Positions 18,997 to 27,872 are shown, numbered from the stretch's first letter. The stretch: DNA of 64,000 nucleotides from Bacteroidales bacterium (GCA_024686335.1 JAILCI010000020.1:26098-90097), one strand, 5' to 3'. Made by a program: numbers and translations. The notes: generated from the letters alone by a model not told the origin.

Positions 18997-20025
18997 ATGA
19001 AAAAACTCTTTATTCTCGTTTTACTATCCGTTATTATAAAATATGCTGTTTCACAGACATTAGACACCTGTATCATAGCTTTTTACAATGTGGAAAATCT
19101 CTTTCACCCTTCCGATGATTCCCTAACTCGTGACGAAGATTTCACCCCAACAGGACTGTATCATTGGTCATACGCCAAATACTATAGGAAAATCCAGAAT
19201 GTTGGAAAGGTTTTTGTGGCAATGGGCGAAGGAAAACCGCCCTATATCATAGGTTTGGCTGAGATAGAAAACGAACAGGTACTCAAAGATTTATGCTATC
19301 GGTCGCCAATAAAAAATTATCACTACCGATATGTTCACTATGACTCGCCAGACCGGCGCGGAGTGGATGTGGCGTTGTTATATCGTGACAGTTGTGTAAC
19401 AATTCTCAGAGCAGAGAAGATTCCAATAGTATTTCCTTTTGAGCCAGAAACACGCAATCGAGACCTTCTTTATGTCCTCGTCCAATTTGCCAACAAAGAT
19501 TCGCTTCATCTGCTCGTCAACCACTGGACTTCGCGCTTTGGAGGATTCGCTGCCACCATTCCCAAAAGAAACTATTATGCTGACGTAGCTCGCCAACGAG
19601 TGGATTCTATCCTCACTATTGAACCAAATGCCAAAATTTTACTGATGGGCGACTTCAACGACTACTGTACCGACGAAAGCATGGAGATGCACCTCCGCGC
19701 TAGCCGCTTCGTCGACACCACTCAAACCGACACGCTCTTTAATTTAATGTATTACTTCTTGAAACTCAACAACGTAGGATCTCACAAACATGAAGATTTT
19801 TGGGGTTGTCTAGACCAGCTGATAGTATCCAATGCGCTACTTTTTGACCGCGGTCACCTCCACATCGTAGGACGGACTCCTCATATCTACGACGCTCCTT
19901 TTCTGCTCGTACCAGATGAAAAATACGGTGGGGTTAAGAACTACCGCACTTACCTAGGACCTCGATATATCGGCGGATTTGCTGATCACCTTCCCGTCTA
20001 CCTTCGCATTGCACTTTCGCCATAA
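18997..20025 (+). CDS. Secreted endonuclease/exonuclease/phosphatase-family protein
   Basis: The 342-residue product has a short signal peptide ending YAVSQT and then the EEP fold: AFYNVENLFHPSDD (metal-binding Asn/Glu side), IGLAEIENEQVL, LLMGDFNDYCTDE and the C-terminal GGFADHLPVYL with the catalytic histidine. These residues indicate a metal-dependent phosphodiesterase of the DNase I/sphingomyelinase superfamily. The export signal implies action outside the cytoplasm, for example nucleic-acid scavenging; the substrate cannot be read from sequence. The ATG at 18997 was chosen because an upstream in-frame ATG at 18943 lies in the promoter. Confidence 0.85.
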   Translation: MKKLFILVLLSVIIKYAVSQTLDTCIIAFYNVENLFHPSDDSLTRDEDFTPTGLYHWSYAKYYRKIQNVGKVFVAMGEGKPPYIIGLAEIENEQVLKDLCYRSPIKNYHYRYVHYDSPDRRGVDVALLYRDSCVTILRAEKIPIVFPFEPETRNRDLLYVLVQFANKDSLHLLVNHWTSRFGGFAATIPKRNYYADVARQRVDSILTIEPNAKILLMGDFNDYCTDESMEMHLRASRFVDTTQTDTLFNLMYYFLKLNNVGSHKHEDFWGCLDQLIVSNALLFDRGHLHIVGRTPHIYDAPFLLVPDEKYGGVKNYRTYLGPRYIGGFADHLPVYLRIALSP

Positions 20026-20060
20026 TTGCAAGCCTATGTGTCACATTCCCATAATTTTAT

Positions 20061-20068
20061 TACTTTTG
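20061..20068 (+). promoter_or_regulatory. -7 box of the MORN-type repeat protein gene
   Basis: TACTTTTG lies 25 bases before the ATG at 20093; a weak TGTG sits 20 bases upstream of it. Confidence 0.55.
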
Positions 20069-20092
20069 CACTTTCTTTTACAACTATCTATT

Positions 20093-21373
20093 ATGCGTAA
20101 ATATATCATATTTTTCAGCTGTTTGCTCGTCTGCTGGTCCTTGCAGGCGCAGGACACCGTCAAAAACTACTGGAAAAACCACCAGCTAATGTCTATTGGC
20201 GTGGAAAAGAACGGTAAAGAGGACGGTCACTGGGTTTATTATCACTATAGCGGCACCAAATGGACGGAAGGCGACTTCAACAATGGCGTTAAGGTGGGCG
20301 TTTGGAAAGTATGGTACGAGGATGGTCGCATCAGTCAAGAATACAATGCTGACAACGGTCCTTTCAAGAGCTGGTATCCTTCTGGTGCAGTAGAGTCTGA
20401 GGGTCAGTTTGCCAATGGAAAACGTGATGGCAAATGGACTTTCTACCATCCTAACGGCAAAATATTCAAGAATGTGAACTACCTCGCCGACAGTGTCCAC
20501 GGTCATGTCATCGAATATTTCGACAATGGCAACAAATATTTCGAAGGTGATTATCAAATGGGCGAATTGGAAGGTTACGCATGCTGGTGGAGCAAGGATG
20601 GTGAGAAGAGCATGGAAGGCAACTCCGTCAAAGGTTTGCAACAGGGTGAATGGAAATACTATCACCCGAATGGCAAACTCGGAAGCAAAGGCAACTTCGA
20701 ACACGGTTTGCAACATGGCGACTGGGTTTACTACTACGAAGAGGGACAGCTCTGGAAGTCTGGCAGTTACAAAGACGGCTTGCGCGAAGGTCTTTGGAAA
20801 GCATGGTACGAAGATGGTAAATTGCAACGCCAAGGTTCCTTTAACCAAGACAAGGAAGAGGGCGAATGGGAGTCATACTATCCCAACGGCCGCAGTCAAG
20901 ATCACGGCTATTTCCACCAAGGGGAGATGACCGGCATGTGGACCGGCTGGTATGAAGACGGTCACCAGAAATATGCTATCCAATATAAGAACGGTCTCAT
21001 GAATGGATCCTTCACCTACTATTGGGAGGAGACCAAGCATAAATCCAAACAGGGTCAGTACAAAGACAATCTGAAGAGCGGTACTTGGAAAGAGTTTGCA
21101 CAGAATGGCAAAGTCTTCGCCCAAGGTAAGTATGCCAACGACAAGAAACAGGGCAAATGGACCTTCTACAATGTGCAAGAGGTAAAGGTTCGTGAGCAGA
21201 ATTTCGTCGACGATGTAGCTGAGGGCAAGTTTATAGAGTACTACGAAAACGGCAAAAAACACTATAGTGGCGCCTTCAAGGGCCGTCTGAAAGATGGAAA
21301 ATGGACCTACTGGAAACCCAATGGCGAGGTCTATCAGGTAATCCGTTACAGCAATGGCAAAGAGATTCAGTAA
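20093..21373 (+). CDS. Secreted MORN-variant (YwqK-like) repeat protein
   Basis: The 426-residue product has a signal peptide (about 1-20, ending WSLQAQ) and then roughly 16 repeats of about 23 residues built on GxWxxYxxxGxxxxxGxYxxG, for example GKWTFYHPNGKIFKN and GEWKYYHPNGKLGSKG. This is the MORN_2 repeat found in proteins labelled YwqK-family antitoxins, but a long exported repeat protein with no toxin gene beside it is unlikely to be an antitoxin. The repeat forms elongated beta-hairpin stacks that usually mediate binding. The 3' end overlaps the longest possible reading frame of the next gene by 20 bases. Confidence 0.85.
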   Translation: MRKYIIFFSCLLVCWSLQAQDTVKNYWKNHQLMSIGVEKNGKEDGHWVYYHYSGTKWTEGDFNNGVKVGVWKVWYEDGRISQEYNADNGPFKSWYPSGAVESEGQFANGKRDGKWTFYHPNGKIFKNVNYLADSVHGHVIEYFDNGNKYFEGDYQMGELEGYACWWSKDGEKSMEGNSVKGLQQGEWKYYHPNGKLGSKGNFEHGLQHGDWVYYYEEGQLWKSGSYKDGLREGLWKAWYEDGKLQRQGSFNQDKEEGEWESYYPNGRSQDHGYFHQGEMTGMWTGWYEDGHQKYAIQYKNGLMNGSFTYYWEETKHKSKQGQYKDNLKSGTWKEFAQNGKVFAQGKYANDKKQGKWTFYNVQEVKVREQNFVDDVAEGKFIEYYENGKKHYSGAFKGRLKDGKWTYWKPNGEVYQVIRYSNGKEIQ

Positions 21374-21413
21374 GACACCCATCATCAAAAAGAAAACCAC
21401 TCTATCTGCATTC

Positions 21414-22082
21414 ATGGAAGGCTTGTCACAACAATTCAACGACGTTACCGTCCGCATGTTTCACTTCAATCCAATCATGGTGAACACGTTGGTATTACAT
21501 GACTCAACGGGGGAAGCCATTATCGTGGATCCAGGCAACTGCCAGAGTTACGAAGATGACCAGTTGAAAGAGTACATTACCCATCACCAGCTGACAGTCA
21601 AGAGTATCGTGAACACGCATCCCCACATAGACCACATCGCAGGAAATCCCTGGTGTGTTGAAACATGGCCGAAAGCGCGCCTGCTAATGCACGAGGCGGG
21701 ACAATCCATCTATAATCTGGCGTACGCCTATGCAGTGGCTTTCGGACTAAATGTAGAATCAATGCCCGCTGCAACGGGTTTTCTAAAGGAAGGCGACACC
21801 TGCACTTTCGGAAATCAAAAACTTGAAGTCCTATATACGCCCGGCCATTGCGATGGCAGCATCACACTATACGACCGCAACAACGGCTATCTCATCTGCG
21901 GAGACCTGCTCTTTGAAGAGAGTGTCGGGCGCAGCGACCTGCCCACAGGCAACGGAGATTTGCTGGTAGAGATGGTACAGAAAAAGATCTTCACCCTACC
22001 CAACGAAACCATTATTATTCCTGGTCATGGGCCCATGACATCAGTAGAACACGAAAAAAAATATAATCCTTACATACAATAA
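21414..22082 (+). CDS. Metallo-beta-lactamase-fold hydrolase (glyoxalase II-like)
   Basis: The product (about 222 residues) carries the metal ligands of the superfamily: THPHIDHIAGN (HxHxDH near residue 68), TPGHCDGS, the bridging aspartate in LICGDLLF and the final histidine in IIPGHGPMT. It matches the small single-domain hydroxyacylglutathione-hydrolase-like group that is common in Bacteroidota; the natural thioester substrate is unknown. The start is uncertain. The frame is open back to 21354, overlapping the MORN gene, but family members begin just before the FNP segment, so 21414 or 21456 is more likely. folE follows after 6 bases, implying an operon. Confidence 0.85.
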   Translation: MEGLSQQFNDVTVRMFHFNPIMVNTLVLHDSTGEAIIVDPGNCQSYEDDQLKEYITHHQLTVKSIVNTHPHIDHIAGNPWCVETWPKARLLMHEAGQSIYNLAYAYAVAFGLNVESMPAATGFLKEGDTCTFGNQKLEVLYTPGHCDGSITLYDRNNGYLICGDLLFEESVGRSDLPTGNGDLLVEMVQKKIFTLPNETIIIPGHGPMTSVEHEKKYNPYIQ

Positions 22083-22088
22083 CTTATT

Positions 22089-22703
22089 ATGACAGAAAAA
22101 AAGGTTTCCACAACCGCAATTCCCAACTTGCCTGAGCAAGAGATTGCCGCTTTGGCAGACAGCTACCGCAATATATTACTCCATATCGGAGAGGATCCGA
22201 CACGCGAAGGTCTCATTAAAACTCCCATGCGTGCCGCCATGTCCATCGACTTCCTGACACACGGCTACCGCCAGGATCCTAAACGCATCCTGGAGAGCGC
22301 ACTCTTCCACGAGGATTACAAGCAAATTGTCGTTGTCAAGGATATTGAAATCTACTCCCTTTGCGAGCATCATCTGCTGCCTTTCTTTGGAAAAGCACAT
22401 GTAGGCTATATTCCTAACGGCACTATCGTCGGTCTGAGTAAGATTCCGCGCGTTGTGGAGTGCTTCGCCCGTCGTCTGCAACTGCAAGAGCGACTGACCA
22501 CCCAAATCAAGGACTGTCTGCAAGAGGTCCTCAACCCCATGGGCGTGGCTGTCGTCATTGAAGCCCAGCACCTTTGCATGTGTATGCGAGGCATCCAGAA
22601 ACAGAACTCTGTCACCACCACTTCAGAATTCACTGGCGCCTTCTTGAAAAACGAGAACACACGCCAGGAGTTCATGCACCTTATCGGAGCCAACCTCCAC
22701 TAA
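22089..22703 (+). CDS. folE: GTP cyclohydrolase I
   Basis: The 204-residue product catalyses conversion of GTP to dihydroneopterin triphosphate, the first step of folate and pterin synthesis. Zinc and active-site motifs are intact: [20 protein letters not shown] (cysteine near residue 92) and [17 protein letters not shown] with the second cysteine ligand. The N-terminal [17 protein letters not shown] segment is also typical. Length is normal for type IA. Its final four bases overlap the stop of the small convergent gene on the other strand. Confidence 0.97.
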   Translation: MTEKKVSTTAIPNLPEQEIAALADSYRNILLHIGEDPTREGLIKTPMRAAMSIDFLTHGYRQDPKRILESALFHEDYKQIVVVKDIEIYSLCEHHLLPFFGKAHVGYIPNGTIVGLSKIPRVVECFARRLQLQERLTTQIKDCLQEVLNPMGVAVVIEAQHLCMCMRGIQKQNSVTTTSEFTGAFLKNENTRQEFMHLIGANLH

Positions 22704-22918
22704 TAGCGACGACGCCCTATTCCACTGCGCCTAATCCTGCGATGCCGATAACGACTTCGCTGGTATTGTATCGCATCCTCGCTTACTTCGGATATCATCT
22801 CGTTGGAATCATTCTCCTCCGACTTGAAAATGCATGTCAATGGTCTCCCCACCCATTCCGGTGGCAGACAAATAGTAATTGTGTCTTTTTTCGGATTTAA
22901 TATCAGTTTTTTGAGCAT
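22700..22918 (-). CDS. Small basic-tailed hypothetical protein
   Basis: This 72-residue frame begins [20 protein letters not shown], which looks like a folded beta-rich start, and ends in a very basic tail (RYRHRRIRR and GRRRY). The start resembles short Bacteroidota proteins of unknown function in which a KxDTITIxLP segment is conserved; I recall these only loosely. No partner toxin gene is adjacent. It converges with folE, overlapping by four bases, and no TAnnTTTG box is seen upstream. It may be real but could be a chance frame. Confidence 0.5.
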   Translation of the reverse strand: MLKKLILNPKKDTITICLPPEWVGRPLTCIFKSEENDSNEMISEVSEDAIQYQRSRYRHRRIRRSGIGRRRY

Positions 22919-23241
22919 TGTATTGAGTTTTTAGAGTGTCAATTTTGCGACGTCAAAATCCATTTTCCTCCCATATCCAGCCCTTTTCCCTCCTTTATTT
23001 GACAGAAGTCTAATGTTGACTGTCAATTTTGATTTTTGAATTTTATCAAATTAATTATCAAATAGTTATATGACAAATATACCATTTTTTTCAAACAATA
23101 TGCAGAATTATATTTTTCTGAAAAAAATATTTTTTATAACTGATATTCAATTAGTTACAAATAATTTTAGAAAAATAAGTCCGGAGTGATGGTATGTATT
23201 GAAAAAAAGTCTATTTTTGCAGTCTCAATTAGAGAAAGGAT
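22919..23241. other. AT-rich intergenic region before tRNA-Lys
   Basis: No gene is visible in these 323 bases. They contain an 11-base direct repeat TGTCAATTTTG (22937-22947 and 23021-23031), with a TTGACTGTCAA palindrome overlapping the second copy, and the tRNA -7 box near the end. Confidence 0.5.
23212..23219 (+). promoter_or_regulatory. -7 box of tRNA-Lys
   Basis: TATTTTTG lies 23 bases before the mature 5' end of the tRNA. Confidence 0.55.
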
Positions 23242-23317
23242 GTCCCAGTAGCTCAGCAGGTAGAGCACATCCCTTTTAAGGATGGGGTCCTGGGTTCGAA
23301 TCCCAGCTGAGACACCA
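23242..23317 (+). tRNA. tRNA-Lys (anticodon TTT)
   Basis: A full cloverleaf folds with CCA encoded (23315-23317). D stem GCTC/GAGC, anticodon stem CATCC/GGATG around loop CTTTTAA, T arm CTGGG-TTCGAAT-CCCAG. The anticodon TTT reads lysine codons. The acceptor stem GTCCCAG/CTGAGAC has one C-A mismatch at position 4:69. A terminator follows immediately, so it is a single-gene unit. Confidence 0.95.
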
Positions 23318-23318
23318 A

Positions 23319-23351
23319 AACACTCCGACCAATTGGCCGGAGTGTTTTTTT
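23319..23351 (+). terminator. Terminator after tRNA-Lys
   Basis: ACACTCCG pairs with CGGAGTGT, with further GG/CC pairing around an AATT loop, followed by seven T residues. Confidence 0.88.
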
Positions 23352-23505
23352 ATACCGTAATTTTTAATGATGGTCGTTGCTCACATGCGCACATCGACAA
23401 ATAAAAGAAAAAAAACTATGCGACAAAACCACCGGTTTTAGACTTAGAGAGGATCAACTCTCCAATATTTATCAAACGTGCGACAGATTCTTCTCCGACG
23501 CGGCA

Positions 23506-24369
23506 TTACGCCGCACGATAATGCCGCAGGAAACTCAAGTCAACTCTGTTCCTCAAACGCCTAACGGCTCGTTCCTTGCACTGACGAACACGGTCACAAG
23601 AGATGCCCAATTTTTCCCCAGCCTCCTCAGTAGAATACACCTGTTCCAACTCGTTAAAACCAAACAACAACTCCATCACTACTCTTTCCTTCTCAGGCAA
23701 ATAGTCAATCACCCTCTGCAAGTCTTTCCGCAAAGATTCGAAATTCAAATCCCTATCCGCATTATAAGATGCAGAACTTTGAAAGAAATCACCACGATTA
23801 GACTCCCCTTTATCATCAACAGGATCGTCAAAGGACTCAATGGGCAAACCTAAATGAATTAAATCCAATAATTTAACCTCATCCAAACCCGTGGAAGCCG
23901 CCAACTCCGCAATGGTAGGATCTCGGTACAACTCCATTTTCAAGCTTTCAATAGCCTTTTTAACCTTCCAAATGTCATTGACCTTGTTGTGAGGCAAACG
24001 CACATCACGACCTTGTTGTGATACAGCATTCTGGAGGTGTTGTCTAATCCAGGTAACTGCATAAGTGATAAACTTAAATCCCTTGGTCTCATCAAAAAGG
24101 GTAGCTGCCTTCTGAAGACCGAGGTTACCTTCCTGGATAAGATCCTCAAAAGGAACTCCTTGTCCTTGAAATTTCTTAGCTTCGGAAACAACAAAACGTA
24201 AATTGCACGCGATCAGCTTGTCATAAGCACGCTGATCCCCTTGCTTGTATCGACGGAAAAGCTCAAACTCCTCGTCTGGGCTTATAAGAGGATAACGATT
24301 AATCTCGTTGAAGTAGATGTTCAAAGACGTGGTGTCTCGCTTGGTAAAAGAGTTGGATTTTCTACTCAT
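23506..24369 (-). CDS. Divergent RpoD-like sigma-70 factor (group 2-like)
   Basis: The 287-residue product has sigma regions 1.2 to 4.2: LIACNLRFVVSEAKKFQGQG and FEDLIQEGNLGLQKAATLFD (region 2.1-2.2), FKFITYAVTWIRQHLQNAV (2.3-2.4), a region 3 helix set, and a C-terminal helix-turn-helix with GISCDRVRQCKERAVRRLR (4.2). Length equals that of the Bacteroidota housekeeping sigma factor, but conserved positions differ. The usual WWIRQSI reads TWIRQHL, and the usual LTRERVRQIREKAIRKLR reads ISCDRVRQCKERAVRRLR. I infer an alternative factor with shifted promoter preference rather than the primary sigma. It is monocistronic with a long upstream region. The primary rpoD is not in this window. Confidence 0.85.
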   Translation of the reverse strand: MSRKSNSFTKRDTTSLNIYFNEINRYPLISPDEEFELFRRYKQGDQRAYDKLIACNLRFVVSEAKKFQGQGVPFEDLIQEGNLGLQKAATLFDETKGFKFITYAVTWIRQHLQNAVSQQGRDVRLPHNKVNDIWKVKKAIESLKMELYRDPTIAELAASTGLDEVKLLDLIHLGLPIESFDDPVDDKGESNRGDFFQSSASYNADRDLNFESLRKDLQRVIDYLPEKERVVMELLFGFNELEQVYSTEEAGEKLGISCDRVRQCKERAVRRLRNRVDLSFLRHYRAA

Positions 24370-24877
24370 AAAAAGAATTTGGTTAATAATAAATTTAAAA
24401 TATAATCAATGAACTGAAAGTGTCAAAAAAATAACGTATACCACTACGTCAAAAGTGACCAAAAAAGTGATATTTAATAGTCAAATAGCGCGTATTCACG
24501 CACTTCCAACCGACATAACGGTAAAAGCTGTAAATGTCTGAGTAGTTTTTAAGATTTTTTGAAATTTTATTGAATGTTATAGTTTTATGGTTAATTTTTG
24601 TTTGTGGTTATAATCATGGATAGAATATCAACCTCTAACATTCTGTCATGACAAAATGTCAGAGAACAAGGAGGACAGACACGTTTTTAGCGTGCGTGGC
24701 ACATAATATATGTTATTTTGTTTGAAGTTCGTCTTCTTGGTTAAAAAATTATTTAGCCGAAAATATAATATAACAAAAATTATGCCAATTTTTTAATATT
24801 TGGCAAAAAAATTGGTTCAATGAACACAGCAATGTATAGAAAGAAAACAATCCTCCCCTTATAATATCATTTGTTGA
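24370..24877. promoter_or_regulatory. Long upstream region of the sigma factor gene
   Basis: These 508 bases between mutS and the sigma gene hold no convincing ORF. I find no exact TAnnTTTG match on the minus strand. Visible structures are TGACA-AAA-TGTCA (24649-24661) overlapping the palindrome GTCATGAC, a CACG/CGTG inverted repeat near 24678, and an AT-rich 10-base inverted repeat (CCAATTTTTT at 24785-24794 with AAAAAATTGG at 24806-24815) that might end mutS transcription. Confidence 0.45.
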
Positions 24878-27487
24878 TCATTTCTTTCCTTTCGTCAGTA
24901 ATTGCTGAATTTCATTCAATTTCATCAGCGCCTCAACCGGTGTCAGACTATTGATGTCGAGACCTACAATAACATCCTTCACTTCCAACAGAAGCGGATC
25001 ATCGAGGTTGATGAAGCTGAGCTGATAACCAGGGGATGACTTTTCAATCATAGGTTCTTTAGAGTCTTTGTTAGCACGACTCTGCTCTAACTGTTGCAAA
25101 ATAATCTCGGCTCTCTTGAGTACGGAAGATGGCATACCGGCCATTCGTGCCACATGGATACCAAAACTGTGCTCACTGCCACCCGGCTCGAGCTTACGGA
25201 GGAAGTATACTTTATTGTCGATCTCTTTGATAGAGACATGGAAATTCTTAATACGAGAAAACTGCGCCGCCATGTCGTTAAGTTCGTGGTAGTGCGTCGC
25301 AAAGAGCACTTTAGCACGTGCGTACGGGTTCTCGTGTAGATACTCGGCGATGGACCATGCAATTGAGACTCCGTCGTATGTGCTGGTACCTCGGCCAATC
25401 TCATCCAGAAGAATCAGGCTACGATTGGAAATGTTATTCAAAATACTTGCCGTTTCGTTCATCTCGACCATAAAGGTGGACTCACCTGTCGTGATGTTGT
25501 CGGAGGCGCCCACACGAGTGAAGATCTTATCCACAACACCTATCTGCGCACTCTTTGCCGGCACAAAACAGCCAATCTGGGCCATCAACACAATGAGTGC
25601 CGTCTGTCGCAACAAGGCTGACTTACCAGACATGTTCGGACCCGTAATGATGATAATCTGTTGCTTATCGTTATCCAACGTCACATCATTAGCTATATAG
25701 GGCTCGCCCGGAGGCAGTTGTTTCTCAATGACCGGGTGACGACCCTGTTTAATCTTGATGCTCAGACTGTCGTTAATCACAGGGCGCACATAATTGTTTG
25801 CTGCTGAAACCTCCGCAAAGCAAAGCAACACATCCAAACGGGCACAGAGACGTGCGTCATTCTGGATGAGAGAGATGTAGTCGGTCAGACTTATCATTAG
25901 GTCATTGAAGAGTTGTGTTTCAATGACGCTAATTTGGTCTTGAGCACTGAGAATCTTAGTCTCAAGGTTTTTCAACTCTTCGGTAATATAGCGCTCATTG
26001 TTGGTAAGTGTCTGTTTGCGAGTCCACTCGGGCGGAACTTTGCTTTTATGGGAATTGGACACCTCTATATAGTAGCCAAATACGTTATTAAAACCGATCT
26101 TGAGATTGGTAATTCCAGTGCGTTCAGCCTCACGTTTCTGTATGTCAGCGAGGATTCCCTTGCTATTGGTAGCTATGTTCCGCAATTCATCAAGTTCCTC
26201 ATTGACACCAGCCTGAAAGATGTTGCCCTTACTTACCATGACAGGCGCATCCTCCACGAGTTCCCGCTCAATGCGGGTACAGATGGAAAGACAAGGATTT
26301 AACTGTTCTGAAATCTTCGACAATGAAGGATCTTCAGCATTCTGACAGAGCTCTTTGATGTGTTCCACAGCTCGTAATGAACGTGACAATTGAAGCACCT
26401 CCCGCGGGTTAATCTTAGCAGTGGCAATTTTGGAGACCATACGCTCCAAATCGCCCACTCTCTTCAAATCGGCAGTCAACTCCTCAGACAAAGATTTATG
26501 TTGCATCAGAAAATCCACCATGGCAAGTCGCTCGTCGATTAGAACCTTCTCTTTAAGGGGCATTAGAAGCCACTTGCGGAGCATTCGAGAGCCCATTGGG
26601 GTCTGTGTCTCGTCGAGAATCTGCAGCAACGTAACAGCGTTCTCATTGGGAGTGGCCACCAATTCCAAGTTTCTGACGGTAAAGCGATCCAACCAGACAT
26701 AACGCTCCTCCTCTATGCGAGTGAGTTTATTAATATGTTGAATCTTATGATTCTGGGTCTCATAGAGATAATGGAGCGCTGCACCAGCTGCGATGATACC
26801 ATGCGGCAGTCCGTCAACACCAAAACCCTTTAGCGATGTAGTCTGGAAGTGTTTGGTCAGCAAGTCCATGGCAAAATCAGAGGTGAAAACCCAGTCGTCA
26901 AAGGGCGTAAGGAGAATTTTATCACCAAAATGCTCTTTAAAGCGTGACATCTTGTTTTTCTGGATAATCAGCTCGGCAGGCTTGAAGTTCTGGAGAAGCT
27001 TATCAAGGTAGGAGATGTCGCCCTCGGCCATATAGAACTCGCCGGTGGAAATATCGACGAAGGCCACACCGCTGATGCCGTCATTGAGCTGCACGGCTCC
27101 AAGAAAGTTGTTTTCGCGCTGCTCCAACACTTTGTCATTGATGGAAACGCCGGGAGTCACCATCTCCGTGATACCGCGCTTGACGAGTGTCTTAGTCAGC
27201 TTGGGATCCTCCAACTGCTCACAAATGGCAACGCGGAGACCAGCTTTGACAAGTTTAGGAAGGTAAACATCCAATGCATGATATGGAAACCCTGCCAGCT
27301 CTGTCTGGAAAGTTCCTTTAGAGTGGTGCTTTGTTAGCGTAATACCCAAAACCTTAGAAGAGGTGATAGCATCGCTGCCGTATGTCTCGTAGAAATCCCC
27401 CACCCGGAACAACAAAATCGCGTCCGGATGTTGCGCCTTAAACTGATTATATTGTCGCATTAGAGGGGTTTCTGACGTCTTTTCCAT
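24878..27487 (-). CDS. mutS: DNA mismatch repair protein MutS
   Basis: The 869-residue product has the mismatch-reading motif FRVGDFYETYG (Phe-x-Glu near residue 30), the connector and lever domains, and the ABC-type ATPase with Walker A TGPNMSGKSALLRQ (near 617) and LLDEIGRGTSTYDGVSIAWS. The C-terminal end LTPVEALMKLNEIQQLL is the conserved dimer/tetramer tail. It is therefore MutS1 rather than MutS2. It acts with MutL in postreplicative repair. It is preceded by its own -7 box, and the ferredoxin gene is divergent from it. Confidence 0.98.
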   Translation of the reverse strand: MEKTSETPLMRQYNQFKAQHPDAILLFRVGDFYETYGSDAITSSKVLGITLTKHHSKGTFQTELAGFPYHALDVYLPKLVKAGLRVAICEQLEDPKLTKTLVKRGITEMVTPGVSINDKVLEQRENNFLGAVQLNDGISGVAFVDISTGEFYMAEGDISYLDKLLQNFKPAELIIQKNKMSRFKEHFGDKILLTPFDDWVFTSDFAMDLLTKHFQTTSLKGFGVDGLPHGIIAAGAALHYLYETQNHKIQHINKLTRIEEERYVWLDRFTVRNLELVATPNENAVTLLQILDETQTPMGSRMLRKWLLMPLKEKVLIDERLAMVDFLMQHKSLSEELTADLKRVGDLERMVSKIATAKINPREVLQLSRSLRAVEHIKELCQNAEDPSLSKISEQLNPCLSICTRIERELVEDAPVMVSKGNIFQAGVNEELDELRNIATNSKGILADIQKREAERTGITNLKIGFNNVFGYYIEVSNSHKSKVPPEWTRKQTLTNNERYITEELKNLETKILSAQDQISVIETQLFNDLMISLTDYISLIQNDARLCARLDVLLCFAEVSAANNYVRPVINDSLSIKIKQGRHPVIEKQLPPGEPYIANDVTLDNDKQQIIIITGPNMSGKSALLRQTALIVLMAQIGCFVPAKSAQIGVVDKIFTRVGASDNITTGESTFMVEMNETASILNNISNRSLILLDEIGRGTSTYDGVSIAWSIAEYLHENPYARAKVLFATHYHELNDMAAQFSRIKNFHVSIKEIDNKVYFLRKLEPGGSEHSFGIHVARMAGMPSSVLKRAEIILQQLEQSRANKDSKEPMIEKSSPGYQLSFINLDDPLLLEVKDVIVGLDINSLTPVEALMKLNEIQQLLTKGKK

Positions 27488-27507
27488 ATTTCCAACAAAT
27501 TAGATGG

Positions 27508-27515
27508 CAAAGGTA
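27508..27515 (-). promoter_or_regulatory. -7 box of mutS
   Basis: The minus strand reads TACCTTTG, 21 bases upstream of the ATG at 27487. Confidence 0.6.
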
Positions 27516-27628
27516 TAATTTTTCAGCGAAAAAAAGAGGACTTTTTTATGATAATAAGACCTTCTATTTATTAGTGTTTTGCTGTCAATAATTTTTTTGC
27601 AGAATGATAGGCGCATCTAAAAAAATTG

Positions 27629-27636
27629 TATTTTTG
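27629..27636 (+). promoter_or_regulatory. -7 box of the ferredoxin gene
   Basis: TATTTTTG lies 37 bases upstream of the ATG at 27673. No -33 TTTG at the standard spacing. Confidence 0.55.
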
Positions 27637-27672
27637 CCGCCAAATTAAACAAACAACTTAAACAACATTACT

Positions 27673-27843
27673 ATGGCTTACAAAATCAATCCGGACCTTT
27701 GCGCTAGCTGCGGTACCTGCCAAGGCGAATGCCCTCAAGAGGCTATTTCCGAAGGTACTCCTTACACCATCAATCCTGATCTTTGCATCGAGTGTGGCGC
27801 ATGCGCTGACGCTTGCCCTTGCGAAGCTATCGAACTGGAGTAG
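27673..27843 (+). CDS. Small 2[4Fe-4S] ferredoxin
   Basis: This 56-residue frame contains two CxxCxxCxxxCP clusters (cysteines 10, 13, 16, 20 and 38, 41, 44, 48), the clostridial-type bacterial ferredoxin pattern. Each would supply three ligands to one cubane and the fourth to the other. The two halves are near repeats (NPDLC-xxCGxC-xxxCPxEAI), reflecting the known ancestral duplication. It is a low-potential electron carrier for cytoplasmic enzymes such as pyruvate:ferredoxin oxidoreductase. An additional cysteine (50) follows the second CP. It has its own promoter and a strong terminator, so it is monocistronic. Confidence 0.96.
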   Translation: MAYKINPDLCASCGTCQGECPQEAISEGTPYTINPDLCIECGACADACPCEAIELE

Positions 27844-27872
27844 TACCCGCATAAAAGGTAAAGAAAGAAATC

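Noticed and set aside
20093..21373. MORN-type repeat protein as a YwqK antitoxin
   Set aside because: It is long, exported and has no adjacent toxin gene; the name reflects database labelling of the repeat only.
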